From the NCBI RefSeq assembly GCF_023656515.1, contig NZ_JAMOFV010000006.1:2543957-2607956 (forward strand): a DNA stretch of 64,000 bases, written 5' to 3'. The notes below the pieces were generated by a model, which did not search any database, had not been told where the DNA came from, and saw only the letters and a program-made list of their open reading frames with translations. Shown in pieces: positions 8,328-16,273 of this stretch. Position 1 is the stretch's first letter; every line of letters starts with the position of its first letter. The translations under genes and the position numbers were made by a program. Source of the DNA: Clostridium swellfunianum. GTDB lineage: Bacteria; Bacillota; Clostridia; Clostridiales; Clostridiaceae.

Positions 8328-9659
8328 CTATTTGGCAGGAAACTGAAATTTCCAAGGACCATTCAAGATTGTTTTGAATTCTGAAATTCTTAAATCAATG
8401 TTTTTAGAATTTCCCTTAAAGTCAAATTCATAATATTCAACAGTTCTATTGTCACGTTTAACATTCCAACTGTAGCCCATGCTTCTTTCAGAATTTATAG
8501 CGATAATTTTAAGTTCGCTTAGGTTCTCAACTTTCGCATTATCATAATTTGTATCCACATAAATTCTTATATTGTTTCCTGTTCTCACTGCCTTCTTTAT
8601 TGTAAAGGTATATCCGCTTATATCATAATACTTATTTAATTCAAGTTCCCCTTCCTTTGGTATTTGAAATTTAATACTCTTATCAATTTTATAGGTTAAG
8701 CTTACTTCAGGTATTTCAACTATATAGTTTTTTGCATCCTCCTTAGGAACAAAATAGAACTCTGACAAAGGCGAAGAAAACTGCTTAGGATAATCCAACT
8801 CATATTGCCTTCCAAGGTCATCCTTTAGAGAAATATCGTACTTTCCATAGTTATCAAGATCTACCTGCTGACCGTATTCTGCTATCTTTCTGTTTGCTGA
8901 AGGATGCTCTATTAGATTAAATTTCATTTTATCTTCCTGCTTAGAGGGTACTAAAGTTATTCCTAGGTTATTCTTAATATCTGTAGGTCCCATTTCTGAA
9001 TAATTCCCAAAGCTTTCACCAAGTCTTAAAGCTACGTGGATACTGCTTTTATCAGGAAGTATAATATAAAAGCTTCTCATATCTTCAGGCACGTTACTGA
9101 AGCCTAGATTTCCGGTCCATATACTTCCACCGCTGCCAAGGGAATAAGTTTGCTTATTGTAGCTATTACCATTTTCAGCTGTGATAAAAATACTTGCAAA
9201 AGCTTCAGCTTCAATATATTTGTCACCTTCAAGTTCTAGTGATAAGGAGCTTCTGTCTTTAACAACTGATTTTACAACTATTTCTCCGCCGTTAAAGCTC
9301 GCTCTTATTGGTTTAGAAAGCACATAAAGCTCTCTTCCCTTGCTTTCCTGAACACTACCTACTCCTGGAATAAAATAAAGCCTTTTTATAATTTCAGCCA
9401 CAGCCTTTTTTCCTGGAGGTGTGAAGCCAGTAAATATTATCAGCGCTAAAGCCGAAGCTGCTATTAAGCTCTTTTTTAGTTCGCGCCTTGTCTTTGCTGG
9501 AGTTTTCTCTAATTCCCTTAAAACATTATTTTTAATTCTGTTTCTTTGATCACAGCTCAATTCTTCTTCACCAAAATCTACATCTTCAAGAAGTCTCCTG
9601 CTTTCCTCTTCTGAAAGACTTACCATAAGATCAAATATTTCCTTATCCTCGCTGTTCAT
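8328..9659 (-). CDS. DUF4179-type membrane protein, probable anti-sigma factor
   Basis: A 443-aa protein with an acidic cytoplasmic N-terminus (about 1-60), one membrane helix near 64-80 (LIAASALALIIFTGF) and a large extracellular beta-rich region of about 360 residues. This is the layout of DUF4179 proteins that partner ECF sigma factors in Clostridium and Bacillus. The start ATG at 9659 overlaps the end of the sigma gene by 17 bases, indicating translational coupling. The expected role is to hold the sigma factor at the membrane and release it on an envelope signal. No zinc-finger motif is present in the N-terminus. The signal is unknown. Confidence 0.8.
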   Translation of the reverse strand: MNSEDKEIFDLMVSLSEEESRRLLEDVDFGEEELSCDQRNRIKNNVLRELEKTPAKTRRELKKSLIAASALALIIFTGFTPPGKKAVAEIIKRLYFIPGVGSVQESKGRELYVLSKPIRASFNGGEIVVKSVVKDRSSLSLELEGDKYIEAEAFASIFITAENGNSYNKQTYSLGSGGSIWTGNLGFSNVPEDMRSFYIILPDKSSIHVALRLGESFGNYSEMGPTDIKNNLGITLVPSKQEDKMKFNLIEHPSANRKIAEYGQQVDLDNYGKYDISLKDDLGRQYELDYPKQFSSPLSEFYFVPKEDAKNYIVEIPEVSLTYKIDKSIKFQIPKEGELELNKYYDISGYTFTIKKAVRTGNNIRIYVDTNYDNAKVENLSELKIIAINSERSMGYSWNVKRDNRTVEYYEFDFKGNSKNIDLRISEFKTILNGPWKFQFPAK

Positions 9660-10176
9660 TTATATGCCTCCTTCCCTCAATCTCTATTATTTCTCTCAGC
9701 CTCTTTCTTCCTCTCCAAAGCCTATTATCCACAGCCTGTCTGCTTAGCTTCATATATCCGCAAATGTATTCAATACTCTGCTCCATGAAGTATCTTCTTA
9801 AAAATATTTCTTTATCTATTGGATTGAAAGATTTTATTACTTCAATAACTTCATCCTTTCTTTCCTTAAGCAAAATATTTTCTTCAATATCTTCCTTTGA
9901 TGAAAGCTGTAAAGCTTCAATATCAATAATATTATTTTTCTTTATCAATGCTTTCTTTTTATTTAAAGCCTTGTATTTGCAAAGTATTAATATCCAAGTC
10001 TTTAAGCTTCCTCTGCTCTCATCAAACTTATCTATGTTGTTCCAAGCTTCAATAAAAACATCCTGTACACATTCCTCAATATCCTGCTCAGTACCCGTGT
10101 TTATTAAAATGCTCTTGGCAAGCCCATACACCGAACCCATGTACAAGTCCATGAGCTTTTCAATGTTTAATTTCAC
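9643..10176 (-). CDS. ECF-type RNA polymerase sigma factor
   Basis: A sigma-70 family protein of about 177 aa with region 2 (YGLAKSILINTGTEQDIEECVQ, then DVFIEAWNNIDKFD) and region 4 (FNPIDKEIFLRRYFMEQSIEYI, then a helix-turn-helix ending LWRGRKRLREII). It lacks regions 1 and 3, as ECF factors do. A longer frame starts with TTG at 10203, but the GTG at 10176 has GGGGGAAG nine bases upstream and is preferred. It overlaps the downstream DUF4179 gene, its likely regulator. It is the first of three ECF modules in this window. Confidence 0.93.
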   Translation of the reverse strand: MKLNIEKLMDLYMGSVYGLAKSILINTGTEQDIEECVQDVFIEAWNNIDKFDESRGSLKTWILILCKYKALNKKKALIKKNNIIDIEALQLSSKEDIEENILLKERKDEVIEVIKSFNPIDKEIFLRRYFMEQSIEYICGYMKLSRQAVDNRLWRGRKRLREIIEIEGRRHINEQRG

Positions 10177-10233
10177 AATTTTCTTCCCCCAGTCAAACCT
10201 CAATAATCTCTTTCACTTATTACTACAAGTTAA

Positions 10234-10261
10234 ATTATAGATTTCTCCCACACATTAGCAA
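10234..10261 (-). promoter_or_regulatory. Candidate promoter of the DUF4179 sigma module
   Basis: TTGCTA (10256-10261), 16-bp spacer and TATAAT (10234-10239) on the minus strand. It resembles a sigma-A site. No ECF-type motif was seen here. Confidence 0.45.
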
Positions 10262-10310
10262 CTATTTTATAGATAAATATAAAAACATATAAATATAACT
10301 TTACTAGAAA

Positions 10311-10343
10311 AAAATATGCTGAACAAATTGTCCAGCATATTTT
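10311..10343 (-). terminator. Terminator of the pentapeptide-repeat gene
   Basis: Eleven-base arms AAAATATGCTG/CAGCATATTTT with an 11-base loop. T-rich on the minus strand side. Confidence 0.75.
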
Positions 10344-10360
10344 AATAACCTTATTTAGTT

Positions 10361-11017
10361 CTATTCCTTAATTACAAGTCCAAGAAGACTTGTAAGCGAA
10401 ATAGCCTGAGCCGTTGATACAATGGCCCCTCTAACATTTTCAACCCTTGCTGCCAAGCCGTCTATTCCACAGCTGCTTAAGTCAATTCCTTCAAGCTTAA
10501 CTCCATACATTTGGCACTCAGTTAAATCTGTGCTGATAAACTCAACTTTTGAAAGCTGACTTTCTTGAAAGTCTGAAGCCCCAAGTTGACATCCTTTGAA
10601 GGACACCTGCTTGCAATCAGCAAATCTAAATAGCGCATATCGTCCATTACAGTCTTCAAAAACAATATTTCTTAAAGTTGTTTCTGTTAAGTTTAAACCA
10701 ATAAGCTTGCAATTTACAAATTCCACTCTGTGCAGCGAGCTTTCTCTTAAATCAAGGTTGGATAAATCACAGTTTTCAAATCTCACATCTGTAAGCTCAC
10801 AGGCTTCTAAAGAAACATTCAGGAAAACTGTATTCTTAAACAATACTTCCTTAAAGGATACCTTTTTAGCTTCGTGGTCTTCTATAAAACCATCCTTAAC
10901 TAGTGCGTATGAAATTGAAGCATAATCCTCCAGGTTATCTCTCGAAATGTCCATCAAGTCTAAATCCTTTGAAAGCTTTGGTTTTAATATTTTACTAATA
11001 CTTTTGTTATCTGCCAT
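10361..11017 (-). CDS. Pentapeptide-repeat protein
   Basis: A 218-aa protein whose residues about 50-180 are a run of degenerate pentapeptides of the A(D/N)Lxx type. Examples are LTDVRFENCDLSNLDLRES and LIGLNLTETTLRNIVFEDC. Such repeats fold into a right-handed quadrilateral beta helix. Some members mimic DNA and protect gyrase, but no signature distinguishes that role here. Helical caps are present at both ends. The ATG at 11017 has GAGG upstream. It is monocistronic, between the ECF module and a lipoprotein gene, and closed by a terminator. The function remains open. Confidence 0.85.
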   Translation of the reverse strand: MADNKSISKILKPKLSKDLDLMDISRDNLEDYASISYALVKDGFIEDHEAKKVSFKEVLFKNTVFLNVSLEACELTDVRFENCDLSNLDLRESSLHRVEFVNCKLIGLNLTETTLRNIVFEDCNGRYALFRFADCKQVSFKGCQLGASDFQESQLSKVEFISTDLTECQMYGVKLEGIDLSSCGIDGLAARVENVRGAIVSTAQAISLTSLLGLVIKE

Positions 11018-11129
11018 CTTAAACCTCTATATCTGATTAAATATTTATTTCTATAATTATACCATACATATTGGTCTAGATTTTGGCATTTATATATAAT
11101 GCAAAAGCTCTAATGCATTATATATATAT

Positions 11130-11960
11130 CTAATTTGAAAACTCCTGAGTTGCGTGACTTAATCCATCAGTTGATAAGGTTACTCCCACACCTATCCTAC
11201 CAAAGGCAGGATCTAAAATATTTGCTTTATGCCCAGGTGAATTCATCCATCCATTCATTATCTTTACAGCAGTAGCATTCTGTCTTAAGTAATCGACACT
11301 TGAGGCTTTAGCCATCCAAATATTTTCCCCAATAGTAGTATATCTGTAGTTAAAATTCTTAGCTAAACTACTTAACCCTCCTATATTGGGTGAGGTGTGC
11401 TCAAAGTAATCATGCTGAAGCATATCATTAGATTTGTATCTTGCCATGCTTCTTAAAGTTTCATTCATAACCAAAGGCTTAACTCCTGCTTTTGCTCTTT
11501 CTTGATTTACAAGCACTAATATTTCTTCTTCAATACTAGCTTTATATTCTACTGGATGCTTTAATGCAGAAGAGCTTGTACTATTTTGTGTTGAGGCTTG
11601 CTGCGCTGGTTTTGGTACAACTTTCTCAGGAGATGGCTTAGAAGCAGTAGATGCAGACGGCTTTATCTCAGCCTTAGCTGCTTGTCGTGCTTTAGCTTCT
11701 TCAGCTTTAGCCTTTGCCTTGGATTGTTCCTCTTCTTTTTCTTTTGCCTCTTGTTCAGCCTTAAGCTTTGCTTCCTGTTCTGCTTTTATCTTGGCTTCAT
11801 CTTCAGCAGACTGCTTTGTACCTGCCTGTTCCTTAATAAGGTTGTCCACTAAACCAGGTATCTCATTGTTAGGTATGGCACTGCTGTTTGCTGTTTTAGC
11901 TTGAGTACAGCCTGACAATATAGCTGCTGAAAGCAAAACTATAACTAGTTTCTTTATCAT
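11130..11960 (-). CDS. Lipoprotein with C-terminal CAP (SCP/PR1) domain
   Basis: A 276-aa exported lipoprotein. The signal peptide ends in the lipobox LSGC with Cys18. A long charged Lys/Glu/Ala-rich stretch (about 50-95) and a Ser/Pro-rich linker act as a spacer. The CAP domain covers about 145-276. It has the motifs IEEEILVLVNQERAKAGV, the HDYFEHTSP block with the metal-binding histidines, GENIW and NSPGHKANIL. YkwD-like clostridial and Bacillus proteins have this build, and their function is not settled. A longer frame starts with TTG at 11966, but ATG at 11960 sits nine bases after GGAGG and is preferred. Confidence 0.9.
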   Translation of the reverse strand: MIKKLVIVLLSAAILSGCTQAKTANSSAIPNNEIPGLVDNLIKEQAGTKQSAEDEAKIKAEQEAKLKAEQEAKEKEEEQSKAKAKAEEAKARQAAKAEIKPSASTASKPSPEKVVPKPAQQASTQNSTSSSALKHPVEYKASIEEEILVLVNQERAKAGVKPLVMNETLRSMARYKSNDMLQHDYFEHTSPNIGGLSSLAKNFNYRYTTIGENIWMAKASSVDYLRQNATAVKIMNGWMNSPGHKANILDPAFGRIGVGVTLSTDGLSHATQEFSN

Positions 11961-12071
11961 ATTCAAATTCCTCCAACTTCATATTTATTCAAGCAGTCCT
12001 TTACTTCTTATATACGTCCATATCTTTGAATTTAAGTACGTACCCAGACATGCAGGTATTTCCTCATATAA

Positions 12072-12097
12072 AAAAGACACCTATTTCAGCGTCTTTT
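12072..12097 (-). terminator. Short terminator of the 157-aa lipoprotein gene
   Basis: Seven-base arms AAAAGAC/GTCTTTT around a 12-base loop, with a T run on the minus strand. A modest stem. Confidence 0.5.
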
Positions 12098-12105
12098 AAG
12101 CAATT

Positions 12106-12579
12106 CTAGTTATTTAGCTTTTTTATCTTTAAATTTTTATCACCAGTTATATCTATTTTGATATTACCCTTAGCATCTCTTCCCACAATTTTTATTCTGC
12201 TGTTTCCTTTTTGAACCTTAATTCCCTGCTTACCTGTCTTTCCTCCATCTACAATAGTTATAACCTTGTTATCAGGTCCAATCAGCACTACCTTAAAATC
12301 TCCTTTTTCAATCTTTATATCATAATCTACGGTTACCTCTGTTTGTTCTTTTGCATCTATAGACCATAGAGTATCCATACCATAAAAAGTTCCAAACTTT
12401 ATTTCTGATCTATGACTTGTAGTAGTTCCAACTCTACTTTTAAAGTTATAGCTATCAGCCTTCTTAGCTATCTTTGCATCATCGTTATATACTGTTTTTT
12501 GAAAATCTGAAACAGTGCAGCCTGATAAAACTAAGCCTGCAAGCAATAAAAAACCGCTAATAAGTATAGATTTTTTCAT
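12106..12579 (-). CDS. Small lipoprotein of unknown function
   Basis: A 157-aa protein with a clean lipoprotein signal (hydrophobic core then LSGC, Cys21). The mature part is beta-rich: DYDIKIEKGDFKVVLIGPDN followed by strands ending in KIKKLNN. The pattern resembles small beta-sandwich lipoproteins that carry a DUF4097-like strand series, but I cannot assign a family. It sits on the outer face of the membrane. The start ATG has AGGAGA upstream. It is monocistronic. Confidence 0.75.
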   Translation of the reverse strand: MKKSILISGFLLLAGLVLSGCTVSDFQKTVYNDDAKIAKKADSYNFKSRVGTTTSHRSEIKFGTFYGMDTLWSIDAKEQTEVTVDYDIKIEKGDFKVVLIGPDNKVITIVDGGKTGKQGIKVQKGNSRIKIVGRDAKGNIKIDITGDKNLKIKKLNN

Positions 12580-12680
12580 TTTATTTCTCCTAACCTAATA
12601 GTACTTTTCTATATAATACATATGTGTAAGCTTTAAATTTATACTATTAATACAACTTTTGTTTAATTCGCTAAAGTAAT

Positions 12681-12709
12681 TTCACTTCTACTGAAAAGAG
12701 TGCTATAAT
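12681..12709 (+). promoter_or_regulatory. Candidate sigma-A promoter of the 179-aa gene
   Basis: TTCACT (12681-12686), 17-bp spacer, TATAAT (12704-12709), 55 bp before the ATG. Confidence 0.6.
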
Positions 12710-12763
12710 AATTCATGTAAACGATATTAGGCAGAAGATATAAAAATTCAGGAGGGATATATC

Positions 12764-13303
12764 ATGATAACTTCAATTAAGCTGAATTTAGAAACTATAG
12801 AAGCAATGTTGTATTTTTGGAATGCAGTAAAAGATAGAGAAAATGTTTCTGAAATGTTCATTTACGATCTAACTTCAATGCAGGGATTAACTCTAGCTTA
12901 CGACGCTAACTTCACAGAAGAGTCTGTTCGTAGGGCTTTAAGTGCGCTTAAAAACAGAGAAATTTTTTCAAGAAGCTCCAGAGAAGAAGGCCGTTTCTAT
13001 AACAATAACCTTTGGATGATGGAAGACCTTGAGTACACTAACCTAATGGTTGCTCCTATTAAAAAACTCAATTTAGACTACTTAATAGATGAACTAAATT
13101 CTAAGTTCCCTAACTCAAAATACAACGAGCTTGAAGTTTATTTCTCACCACTTCACCTAGATGAGTATCTTATCAAAGACAATAAGCTTATAATCAATTT
13201 CTTTAGAGTTAAACCTAGTGATTTTGATGAAAACACCTTTGTAGGTGACAAGGAACTAAGAGCTTACATAAAAGAAAAGCTAGAAGAGCTATTAAATAAC
13301 TAA
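12764..13303 (+). CDS. Conserved-looking cytoplasmic protein, 179 aa
   Basis: A soluble alpha/beta protein with the ribosome binding site GGAGGG ahead of ATG 12764, its own promoter and its own terminator. It starts with IKLNLETIEAMLYFWNAVKD and has a middle segment (SVRRALSALKNREIFSRSS then NNNLWMMEDLEYTNLM). The C-terminal half is predicted to be mixed alpha/beta (ELEVYFSPLHLDEYLIKDN). No catalytic motif, membrane helix or DNA-binding motif was identified. It may match a clostridial family of unknown function that I recall as TDE2712-like, but that recollection is weak. It is flanked by convergent genes and not in an operon. Confidence 0.6.
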   Translation: MITSIKLNLETIEAMLYFWNAVKDRENVSEMFIYDLTSMQGLTLAYDANFTEESVRRALSALKNREIFSRSSREEGRFYNNNLWMMEDLEYTNLMVAPIKKLNLDYLIDELNSKFPNSKYNELEVYFSPLHLDEYLIKDNKLIINFFRVKPSDFDENTFVGDKELRAYIKEKLEELLNN

Positions 13304-13307
13304 AAAT

Positions 13308-13341
13308 AAGGATTGCAGCCTGATTAAGTGCTGCAATCCTT
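13308..13341. terminator. Bidirectional terminator
   Basis: Twelve-base perfect arms AAGGATTGCAGC/GCTGCAATCCTT with a 10-base loop, between convergent genes, T-rich on both outer sides. Confidence 0.85.
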
Positions 13342-13346
13342 TTATA

Positions 13347-14105
13347 TTACTCATTCACTATCTTAAATTCCTTCAGCATATTGTAAAACCTTGCTCCATG
13401 CCCCTCTGCTGCTTCAATAAAATATTGTTCCTTAATTACAAAAGTTCCTCCCTTTGTATTATCAACAAGATAATACTGAACTACTGTATCCTTTGAATTT
13501 GTACCGCTTTTAGCACGAAGCAGTATCCCGCTTACAGGGTCTTTTACAGCACCTTTGTTCTCAACAGTTTTGAACTTTGACTTGAGCTCCTTTTCAACAT
13601 CTTCTGCTACTGCAGAAGGCTTCTTATCCTTAATCTGCTGAATTTCCATAAATACCTCTGGATAGTTGGCTGCCTTGTTCTTTGGAACTATTTTATCTTT
13701 ACCTTCTAAATTCTGCATTGTGTACATCTGTTCATCAATATAAATGATATATTTCATTGCGCTTTCCTTTAGGGTGACATTATCCTGCGTCGGCATCCCC
13801 TCAATTCCCTGCTTGATTACTTTGTTTGGCGCAAATATTTCCTTAATCTTGCCGACGGCTGCCTGCCCATAGTCTGTATTAAAACCTACAACTAAAGCTA
13901 CTGCTGCAGCAACGCTGCCGTACTTAACAAATGCAGGTACTCCTTTTTTCTTTCTTCTATCACTTCTCTTCATTGTTTTTACTTTTCCCCCATCTAAGTT
14001 TAGCTCCTTTTGGATATTGTTCCATACCATATTCTTTAATTCTGCTGCTTCTTCAGTGCCTTCAAAAATAGCGTCTCTAACTTTTTTATCTTCCATATGA
14101 TCCAT
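13347..14105 (-). CDS. Probable membrane anti-sigma factor of the VanW-linked ECF module
   Basis: About 252 aa: an N-terminal cytoplasmic part with acidic helices (DAIFEGTEEAAELKNMVWNN), a basic stretch, one membrane helix (VKYGSVAAAVALVVGF), and an extracellular domain of about 180 residues. The gene overlaps the end of the sigma gene by 20 bases, so the two are coupled. The layout is that of DUF4179-like anti-sigma factors. The frame reaches TTG at 14132, but ATG 14105 or ATG 14096 lies after GGAGGAGAATAGGGGTG, and I report 14105. The extracellular domain has no motif that I recognise. Direct binding to the sigma factor is inference from gene order. Confidence 0.75.
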   Translation of the reverse strand: MDHMEDKKVRDAIFEGTEEAAELKNMVWNNIQKELNLDGGKVKTMKRSDRRKKKGVPAFVKYGSVAAAVALVVGFNTDYGQAAVGKIKEIFAPNKVIKQGIEGMPTQDNVTLKESAMKYIIYIDEQMYTMQNLEGKDKIVPKNKAANYPEVFMEIQQIKDKKPSAVAEDVEKELKSKFKTVENKGAVKDPVSGILLRAKSGTNSKDTVVQYYLVDNTKGGTFVIKEQYFIEAAEGHGARFYNMLKEFKIVNE

Positions 14106-14637
14106 CACCCCTATTCTCCTCCAGTCTTTCAATTATAGTTCTCAGCTTTTGCCTTCCCTTAAATAATCTAGACTTTATAGTGTTGATATTGATACCAAGA
14201 ATATCAGCAATCTCACTTTCCTTAAAACCTCTTAAGTATTTAAGAACTATAGGAATTTTATTGTTATCCTCTAAACTCTCTATTGCTTTATACAAGCTTT
14301 CATATTCCTCGAAATTGTAAGCATCCTCACTGGAACCTTGAATATTATTTTCAATAAAATCATCAACAAGAACTAGGTTAGAATTTTTCCCAAGTACCCT
14401 GTTGCATTCATTGATTAAAATTCTATAGAACCAAGGTTCAAAAGGTTTATCTAAATCAAAAGCTTGTATATTTTTATAAACCCTTATGAAAGCTTCCTGA
14501 ACAGCATCTGCAGCGCTCATCTTGTTTTTTGTTACTACCGCGGCAACCCTTAGAGCGTAATCTGCATATTTGTTATAAAGCTCCTCAAAAGCTTCGTTGT
14601 CACCCTCTCTAATTCTTTGTAGTAATTCTCTGTCCAA
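14086..14637 (-). CDS. ECF-type RNA polymerase sigma factor (VanW-linked)
   Basis: A 183-aa sigma factor with region 2 (NEAFEELYNKYADYALRVAAV, DAVQEAFIRVYKNIQAFD, FEPWFYRILINECNR) and region 4 (IPIVLKYLRGFKESEIADIL, a helix-turn-helix with INTIKSRLFKGRQKLR). It starts with TTG, eight bases after a strong AGGAGG, so the rare start is well supported. Upstream at 14690-14726 is a promoter sharing exact architecture with one ahead of vanW, which suggests autoregulation. A 16-bp palindrome lies in the leader. The next gene encodes its likely anti-sigma factor. Confidence 0.93.
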   Translation of the reverse strand: MDRELLQRIREGDNEAFEELYNKYADYALRVAAVVTKNKMSAADAVQEAFIRVYKNIQAFDLDKPFEPWFYRILINECNRVLGKNSNLVLVDDFIENNIQGSSEDAYNFEEYESLYKAIESLEDNNKIPIVLKYLRGFKESEIADILGININTIKSRLFKGRQKLRTIIERLEENRGDGSYGR

Positions 14638-14661
14638 CGTTGAATCCTCCTGCTAAAATAT

Positions 14662-14677
14662 AAATCCGGCCGGATTT
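14662..14677. repeat. GC-rich palindrome in the sigma-gene leader
   Basis: AAATCCGGCCGGATTT is a perfect 16-bp palindrome located between the candidate transcription start and the ribosome binding site. It could be an operator, an mRNA hairpin limiting translation, or a weak terminator after vanW. Confidence 0.6.
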
Positions 14678-14689
14678 TTTATTGCTTAC

Positions 14690-14726
14690 ATAATATATAC
14701 CCATAAGCTGACAATAAGGTTTTCAT
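14690..14726 (-). promoter_or_regulatory. Candidate ECF promoter of the sigma gene
   Basis: Minus strand: ATGAAAAC (14719-14726), 17 bp, then GGTATATATTAT (14690-14701). The same two blocks with the same spacing precede vanW at 16142-16178. Confidence 0.6.
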
Positions 14727-14736
14727 TCTTTCGATA

Positions 14737-16092
14737 TTATTTGGAAACTTTTTTAGTACCTCTAATAATTTCTCCATTCACAGCTCTGTAATAGTCGCTT
14801 GAAACAAGCTCAGTTTTAATTAACTTTCCATTTTCAAAGATTTTTCTATAAGTTTTAACCTTATATCCTGCAGATGCTTTTTTCACAACTTCAGTATAGC
14901 CTTCATTACGCTTAGGATCGTCTATATACTTAACTGTTGGTTGAATGGTATCAGTCACTTCAGTTACTAACTCATAAGACTTCTTTGTTAAGTCTTGATT
15001 TGAATAAATATTAAAATATACATTCTTATTTTCAGTGTAGCCTTCTATATAAACAGGTACATCTAAAGTATTTTTAAACTTAAGGTCAATGTTTCCCCAG
15101 TCTACTGTAGCATCAAGTCCTTTACCTATATAGGCTAATGGAAGTGAATGATTTCTTCTCTCTACAGCCTTAATATTTGATTTGAGCATTGCATTGTATA
15201 AGGTACTTGAGACTTGGCAAATTCCTCCGCCAAGGCCTGATTCTATCTTGTCTCCAATTATAACTCCTGCTTCCTTATAGCCTCTTTCTCTTGTTCTCTC
15301 ACCAACAGCTTCATTGAAGCTAAAGGTGTCTCCTGGCATAAGAAGAGTCCCATTTATAGACTTTGTAGATAAATCTATATTATTAATTCTTCCTGCCGAG
15401 GAGGTAGAAAAACTAGTGCTAAAGGAAGAAATCTTGCTGTTTATAGAAGAAAGCTTCTCAGAAGTGATTTCAGGCTTTACAACCACTAATGGAGCATTAA
15501 GCTTAACAACTTCTTGCGACAGTTCTTCATTTATTTGAGATAGTATATCTTGCTTTAGCTTATCTTTTTCAAGCTTCATTCCAGTTTTCTCTGGAGTTAT
15601 CTTAATATCGCCTTTTGTTACAGAAATCTTAGCATTCTCAGCCTCTTTTTTATGGTCTTTTTCTATTTTTTCTATAATTTCATCAATTGGTGCAGGATTA
15701 TAAGTGAAACTTAGCTTAAACTCTTTTTTTACTGGAGATTTTATAAGCATGTATCTTTTTACTATGTTTTCTTCCTTTCCGTAATTGAAAGCCTCCTTAG
15801 CCACAGCTTCAGCGTCATATCTAGCCTGAAGCTTTTCATAATCAATTTCATATTTTTTATCATTAGCCTGAATCTCTATTTTCTTTGACAGAACAGGTTT
15901 TACATACTTCTCTTTTATCAATTCTTCCAATTCTGAAAGCTGCTTGCCGCTAACCTCTAGATCTTCTATATAAACTCCTGGATAAACAACCTTGCTCCAA
16001 TTTTGTTCTGTAGCTCTCGCATAGCCTACTGGTACTGAAATCAAACCTAAAGTGGTAATTATAGCAGTGACTATAATCAAATTTTTCTTCAT
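14737..16092 (-). CDS. VanW-family protein with C-terminal G5 domain
   Basis: A 451-aa exported, membrane-anchored protein. An N-terminal signal anchor (about 5-25) is followed by a peptidoglycan-binding-4-like region (about 60-210, two alpha/beta copies). The VanW domain (about 225-360) carries the signatures MPGDTFSFNEAVGERTRERG, GLGGGICQVSSTLYNA and RRNHSLPLAYIGKGLDATVD. A G5-like domain closes the protein. VanW occurs in some glycopeptide-resistance clusters, but most clostridial copies are cell-wall proteins of unknown role. Here it precedes an ECF sigma/anti-sigma pair with a matching promoter, so it is probably a target of that sigma factor and part of a wall-stress response. Confidence 0.88.
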   Translation of the reverse strand: MKKNLIIVTAIITTLGLISVPVGYARATEQNWSKVVYPGVYIEDLEVSGKQLSELEELIKEKYVKPVLSKKIEIQANDKKYEIDYEKLQARYDAEAVAKEAFNYGKEENIVKRYMLIKSPVKKEFKLSFTYNPAPIDEIIEKIEKDHKKEAENAKISVTKGDIKITPEKTGMKLEKDKLKQDILSQINEELSQEVVKLNAPLVVVKPEITSEKLSSINSKISSFSTSFSTSSAGRINNIDLSTKSINGTLLMPGDTFSFNEAVGERTRERGYKEAGVIIGDKIESGLGGGICQVSSTLYNAMLKSNIKAVERRNHSLPLAYIGKGLDATVDWGNIDLKFKNTLDVPVYIEGYTENKNVYFNIYSNQDLTKKSYELVTEVTDTIQPTVKYIDDPKRNEGYTEVVKKASAGYKVKTYRKIFENGKLIKTELVSSDYYRAVNGEIIRGTKKVSK

Positions 16093-16141
16093 AACTATAC
16101 CCTCCCGTCCTTATGCCTTATATATTAAGTTAAAGCCTTAT

Positions 16142-16178
16142 ATAATATATACCTTCAAAGCTTTAAAAAAGTTTTCAT
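16142..16178 (-). promoter_or_regulatory. Candidate ECF promoter of vanW
   Basis: Minus strand: ATGAAAAC (16171-16178), 17 bp, then GGTATATATTAT (16142-16153), about 50 bp before the start codon. Identical core blocks and spacing to the promoter of the adjacent sigma gene. Confidence 0.6.
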
Positions 16179-16224
16179 CTACTAGAGATTTTGATGCAAA
16201 TGTTTAAAAATTATTCTATAAAAA

Positions 16225-16260
16225 AGCGTGAAAATCTTTCGTATTTAAGATTTTCACGCT
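16225..16260 (-). terminator. Terminator of the purine permease gene
   Basis: Thirteen-base perfect arms AGCGTGAAAATCT/AGATTTTCACGCT and a 10-base loop, followed by T residues on the minus strand. Confidence 0.9.
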
Positions 16261-16273
16261 AATAATTATCATT

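Noticed and set aside
11598-11904. Plus-strand frames rich in Phe, Leu, Ser and Cys over the CAP lipoprotein gene
   Set aside because: They are antisense reading of the Lys/Glu-rich linker and the signal region of the lipoprotein. No ribosome binding site.
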